Shown here: positions 7,570 through 9,482 of the stretch, one piece after another | Position numbering within the stretch: the stretch's first letter is position 1 | How the letters are laid out: each line of letters opens with the position of its first letter | Assembly (NCBI GenBank): GCA_900765165.1 | Contig: CAAFQR010000210.1 | Span: 1-9,482 of the forward strand | Length of the DNA stretch: 9,482 bases | Direction of reading: 5' to 3' | DNA from: Veillonellaceae bacterium | Lineage (GTDB): Bacteria; Bacillota; Negativicutes; Veillonellales; Veillonellaceae | Notes under the pieces: model-generated | What the model saw: only the letters and a program-made list of their open reading frames with translations | Database searches by the model: none | What the model was told of the DNA's origin: nothing | Translations under genes and position numbers: made by a program

Positions 7570-7577
7570 AACCCCAT
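7539..7577 (-). other. Short 12-codon frame overlapping the ctsR start
   Basis: ATG 7577-7575 sits six bases after the ribosome site GAGGTG (7589-7584), the best translation start in the leader. It encodes MGFWQIELNNLY and ends at TAG 7541-7539. It overlaps the first ten codons of ctsR in a different frame. It may be the true ctsR initiation region displaced by a one-base indel in the GGGG or TTTT run, or a real leader peptide. I cannot decide from one sequence. Confidence 0.4.
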
Positions 7578-7598
7578 GACTATCACCTCGTTGTATAT

Positions 7599-7622
7599 CT
7601 CTTTGTCTCTTTGTCCTTTTGT
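7599..7622. repeat. Three tandem octamers in the ctsR leader
   Basis: CTCTTTGT (7599-7606), CTCTTTGT (7607-7614) and CCTTTTGT (7615-7622) are head to tail; on the transcript they read ACAAARRG. They lie between the predicted transcription start and the ribosome site, giving a purine-rich leader. They share the 8-bp period of the operator repeats just upstream. Confidence 0.75.
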
Positions 7623-7640
7623 TCTTTCAACCTTGACTAT

Positions 7641-7669
7641 ATAATAGTTGACCTTTTGACTTTTGTCAA
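7641..7669 (-). promoter_or_regulatory. Sigma-A promoter of the ctsR-mcsA-mcsB-clpC operon
   Basis: The minus strand shows a perfect -35 box TTGACA (7669-7664), an exact 17-bp spacer and TATTAT (7646-7641, near TATAAT). Transcription should start near 7634, giving a leader of about 60 nt with the ribosome site GAGGTG at 7589-7584. The spacer is filled by AGTCAAA (7661-7655) and GGTCAAC (7653-7647), which resemble CtsR half-sites, so a bound repressor would block RNA polymerase directly. Confidence 0.82.
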
Positions 7670-7706
7670 CACCTTTTTGTAAAAATTTTAGACTTTTTGA
7701 CTTTTT
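7647..7706 (-). promoter_or_regulatory. CtsR-like half-site repeats with 8-bp period (probable operator)
   Basis: Plus-strand TTGACCTT (7648-7655) and TTGACTTT (7656-7663) are consecutive octamers. Further upstream, GACTTTTT occurs twice in a row (7691-7698, 7699-7706). On the minus strand these read as (A/G)GTCAAA-like units, the half-site of CtsR. The known CtsR box places two heptads with a 3-bp spacer (10-bp period); here the period is 8 and I found no copy with period 10. GTTGAC (7647-7652) and GTCAAC (7665-7670) also form an inverted repeat around the promoter spacer. Autoregulation by CtsR is the likely role, by position and half-site similarity. Confidence 0.55.
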
Positions 7707-7710
7707 GTTG

Positions 7711-7758
7711 TAAAATAAAAGTCGCAGCACCGGGAAACCCCAGTCGTACTGCGACTTT
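7711..7758 (-). terminator. Rho-independent terminator of the ferritin gene
   Basis: AAAGTCGCAG (7718-7727) pairs perfectly with CTGCGACTTT (7749-7758), with extra pairs and an inner GGG-AAA-CCC hairpin (7732-7740). On the minus strand the stem runs into a T-rich tail CTTTTATTTT (down to 7711). It lies 40 nt past the ferritin stop and separates ferritin from the ctsR operon. Confidence 0.88.
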
Positions 7759-7798
7759 ATAGCCTTTTAAGTTTTTAAAAACTTTTTTGACTTTTTGC

Positions 7799-8290
7799 TT
7801 ATTTTGCGCGGCTACCCAAACGGGAGTCAACGAACAACTGGCTGGACGTACTGTCACCAGCGAAGGTGAATTCGTCAACCAAGTCACGAGCGTTAGCTTC
7901 TTCTTCTACCTGTTCCGTTACGAACCAGTTCAAGAAGTTAACCGTTGCATAGTCTTTTTCTTCTGCTGCTAACGTATACAAATCGCTGATCTTACCAGTG
8001 ATAAGCTGTTCGTGAGCGTATACCATTTTAGCTACTTTCAACGGATCGCTTTCGCTAATAGCAGTCGCTTTGATGTCACCCAAGGTTACGCTTTCGCCGC
8101 GGCTTTCCAAGTAATCAACGAATTTGAATGCATGATCCATTTCTTCCTGATACTGGAAGCGGAGCCATGCGGAGAAGCCTTTGAAACGAGCGTCAGCCAT
8201 GGTCAAAGACAAAGCTAAATATAAATATGCGGAGTTGAATTCAAAGATAACCTGTTCATTTAAAGCTTTTGCAATTTTCTGATTCATCAT
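7799..8290 (-). CDS. ftnA: Ferritin, bacterial iron-storage protein (FtnA type)
   Basis: This is a 163-residue non-haem ferritin that oxidises Fe(II) at a di-iron centre and stores it in a 24-subunit cytosolic shell. Numbered from ATG 8290, the residues coincide with Escherichia coli FtnA: E17, Y24, E50, H53, E94, Q127 and E130 at the ferroxidase centre, and E49, E126 and E129 at the third iron site. Helix signatures NEQVIFEFNSAYLYLALS, QEEMDH and HEQLITGKI are clear. It lacks the haem-ligand methionine pattern expected of bacterioferritin. GTG at 8296 is in frame but lies within the ribosome site GAGGTG; ATG 8290 or the next ATG 8287 is the real start. It has its own promoter and terminator, so it is probably monocistronic. 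The neighbouring stress operon is suggestive but not evidence of joint control. Confidence 0.96.
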   Translation of the reverse strand: MMNQKIAKALNEQVIFEFNSAYLYLALSLTMADARFKGFSAWLRFQYQEEMDHAFKFVDYLESRGESVTLGDIKATAISESDPLKVAKMVYAHEQLITGKISDLYTLAAEEKDYATVNFLNWFVTEQVEEEANARDLVDEFTFAGDSTSSQLFVDSRLGSRAK

Positions 8291-8319
8291 TGTCACCTCA
8301 ACTGAAAATATATAGGGAA

Positions 8320-8335
8320 TAAGAAACTTTTCTTA
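8320..8335. promoter_or_regulatory. Perfect palindrome at the ferritin transcription start (candidate operator)
   Basis: TAAGAAA (8320-8326) and TTTCTTA (8329-8335) are exact inverted repeats around a 2-bp centre. The element starts about where transcription from the ferritin promoter should begin (+1 to +16), a position where a bound protein would block initiation or escape. It does not match the Fur or PerR consensus as I know them, so the regulator is unknown. A role as an mRNA hairpin is unlikely with so short a loop. Confidence 0.45.
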
Positions 8336-8342
8336 CAGGTAT

Positions 8343-8351
8343 AGTATACCA
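8343..8351 (-). promoter_or_regulatory. Extended -10 promoter of the ferritin gene
   Basis: The minus strand carries TGGTATACT (8351-8343): an extended -10 TG-n followed by TATACT, five of six matches to TATAAT. The -35 region (TAGATT, 17 bp upstream) is weak, as is common for extended -10 promoters. Transcription would begin near 8336 with a leader of about 46 nt containing the GAGGTG ribosome site. Confidence 0.68.
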
Positions 8352-8417
8352 TATCGAAAAGAATAAATCTACTCTAAAAGTACGGGAATTAAACCTTTTA
8401 ATACAGTTACTACGTGC

Positions 8418-8432
8418 TGTAAGTATCTTACA
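8418..8432. promoter_or_regulatory. Palindrome TGTAAG-TAT-CTTACA upstream of ferritin
   Basis: Six-base arms (8418-8423, 8427-8432) flank a 3-bp centre, about 80-95 bp upstream of the predicted ferritin start and about 100 bp after the transporter stop. It could be a regulator site or a weak RNA hairpin. The TGTAA-N5-TTACA layout is like that of several dimeric regulators, but I cannot name one. The rest of 8433-8534 is AT-rich with only minor inverted repeats, and no clear terminator for the transporter is visible there. Confidence 0.35.
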
Positions 8433-8534
8433 CTTCTATTATTACCGGTGTTAGCAATTTTTTCAAGCGCATACAACCTAACAGTTAGTTATAATTCTTA
8501 TATAGAATGTACAACGGCTTTAACTGCCAGAAGC

Positions 8535-9482
8535 TTAATTGTAATTTTTATATAGCGGTCGCGCCACTAAGGCTATCAAGCATGCAATACCGCACACAAC
8601 GGCGCCCATCCAGATGGTGTCGTACACGGTGCCCCAGTTGAGCACGAAGCCCCCTACTGTGGCGCCCGCGGCAAAGCCAAATTGCAAGGACGCACTGTTG
8701 AAGCTCAAGATAATACCGGCCGCTTCCGGTGACAATCGTGCCGTGTACAAGGTTTGCACCAAGCCGAAGGACCAGGCCATCATGACCCAGAACCAGAACA
8801 GCACCACCGCTACCCAAGGTAGATAAAAGGCCCCAATAAGGATAACGGTCAAGCCCGCTGTGGCAATCATCGTGCCATAAAAGGTTTTCGGCACGCCGAA
8901 GTGGTCAATAAGCAGGCCCCCTAGTTTCGAGCCACACAGCGCCGCTACGCCAAAGGCGGATAAAATACCGCTCAGCAGCGCGTCGCTCATAGGCATCATG
9001 CTCTGCAATAACGGCGTAATGTACGTGTTCATCGTCGAATAGCCCGCATAAAGCAGCATAATCATAGACAGCGCCACGATAATCGACGGCTTGCTAAAGA
9101 GTTCAATTTGTTCCTTTAACGTAGCCGCTTTATCGCCCGGAATGGCCGGCAAAGTCTTAACGATTACAAGCATGGCAATGACGCCGCAAACACCGAGGAT
9201 GTTGAAGATCATGAGCCAATCATAAGCAGCTGCAATGAAGCGCCCTAACGGTATGCCAAACACCAGCGCTGCACTGTATCCCATGCTTACGTAGGACATA
9301 GCCTTCCCTCGTTCGCCGGGACCGGCCATCTTAACGGCCAATAAGTATGCCGTTGAAATAAACACCCCATTACCGATGCCCATGAAGGCACGACCGGCCA
9401 GCATGGTGTCAAAGGATATGGCAGGAATGGTAAGAAAAATACCAAGTACGACAAGGCCCATGCCAATTAGGAGCTGCCGATT
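8535..9482 (-). CDS. Major facilitator superfamily transporter, AraJ-like efflux type (partial, N-terminus missing)
   Basis: This is an inner-membrane secondary transporter, probably a proton-coupled exporter; the substrate cannot be told. The frame is open to the right edge (it continues as NRQLLIG before the first internal Met), so about 50-60 N-terminal residues, with transmembrane helix 1 and motif A, lie outside. The visible 315 residues hold about ten hydrophobic helices, consistent with TM2-12 of a 12-helix carrier. The fifth-helix segment GYSAALVFGIPLGRF resembles motif C of drug:H+ antiporters, and GGLLIDHFGVPKTF is the repeat of motif A between helices 8 and 9. Overall it resembles the AraJ/SotB group of 12-helix antiporters. 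A weak or absent terminator leaves possible read-through toward ferritin. No sign of truncation other than the window edge. Confidence 0.85.
   Translation of the reverse strand, partial: NRQLLIGMGLVVLGIFLTIPAISFDTMLAGRAFMGIGNGVFISTAYLLAVKMAGPGERGKAMSYVSMGYSAALVFGIPLGRFIAAAYDWLMIFNILGVCGVIAMLVIVKTLPAIPGDKAATLKEQIELFSKPSIIVALSMIMLLYAGYSTMNTYITPLLQSMMPMSDALLSGILSAFGVAALCGSKLGGLLIDHFGVPKTFYGTMIATAGLTVILIGAFYLPWVAVVLFWFWVMMAWSFGLVQTLYTARLSPEAAGIILSFNSASLQFGFAAGATVGGFVLNWGTVYDTIWMGAVVCGIACLIALVARPLYKNYN

Noticed and set aside
7666..7887. Minus-strand 73-codon frame across the ferritin end and terminator
   Set aside because: It overlaps ferritin out of frame and runs through the terminator hairpin; no sign of real coding.
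1..9482. Novel defence or mobile system
   Set aside because: Every gene belongs to a well-known family in conserved gene order; no transposase, integrase, repeat array or foreign composition was seen.

Overview
The window is a stretch of bacterial chromosome with every recognised gene on the minus strand, so the biological reading direction runs from position 9482 down to 1. The gene order ctsR-mcsA-mcsB-clpC-radA-yacL-ispD is the conserved Clp stress-response and housekeeping block of Bacillota (Firmicutes). The moderate base composition and the Shine-Dalgarno sequences (GAGGTG/AGGAGGTG) fit that phylum. A member of the Negativicutes is possible, but that is a guess: the sequence supports the phylum, not a genus. 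I see no mobile element, CRISPR array, rRNA or tRNA, and no gene-free stretch over 300 bases.

Layout in transcription order: (1) 9482-8535, a major facilitator transporter whose N-terminus lies outside the window. (2) 8534-8291, a 244-bp gap holding an extended -10 promoter and two palindromes upstream of the next gene. (3) 8290-7799, a ferritin with intact iron-site residues and its own terminator (7711-7758). (4) 7798-7570, a regulatory gap with a strong sigma-A-type promoter and 8-bp-periodic TTGAC/GACTTT repeats. (5) 7569-2880, the four-gene operon ctsR, mcsA, mcsB, clpC, closed by a strong terminator (2800-2839). (6) 2732-1, radA, then yacL (PIN/TRAM membrane protein) behind its own candidate promoter, then the first 35 codons of ispD.

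How they work together: CtsR represses the stress operon. McsB, activated by McsA, phosphorylates arginines on misfolded proteins and on CtsR. ClpC, with ClpP encoded elsewhere, unfolds and degrades the marked proteins. RadA acts in recombinational repair, YacL is a predicted membrane-anchored PIN nuclease, and IspD belongs to isoprenoid synthesis by the MEP pathway. The ferritin stores iron and fits a stress-related neighbourhood, although it appears to be a separate transcription unit.

No previously undescribed system is evident. The points most worth a second look are the conflict over the ctsR start codon, the non-canonical spacing of CtsR-like repeats at the operon promoter, a substitution in the CtsR glycine loop, the absence of disA between radA and yacL, and a palindrome at the ferritin transcription start.
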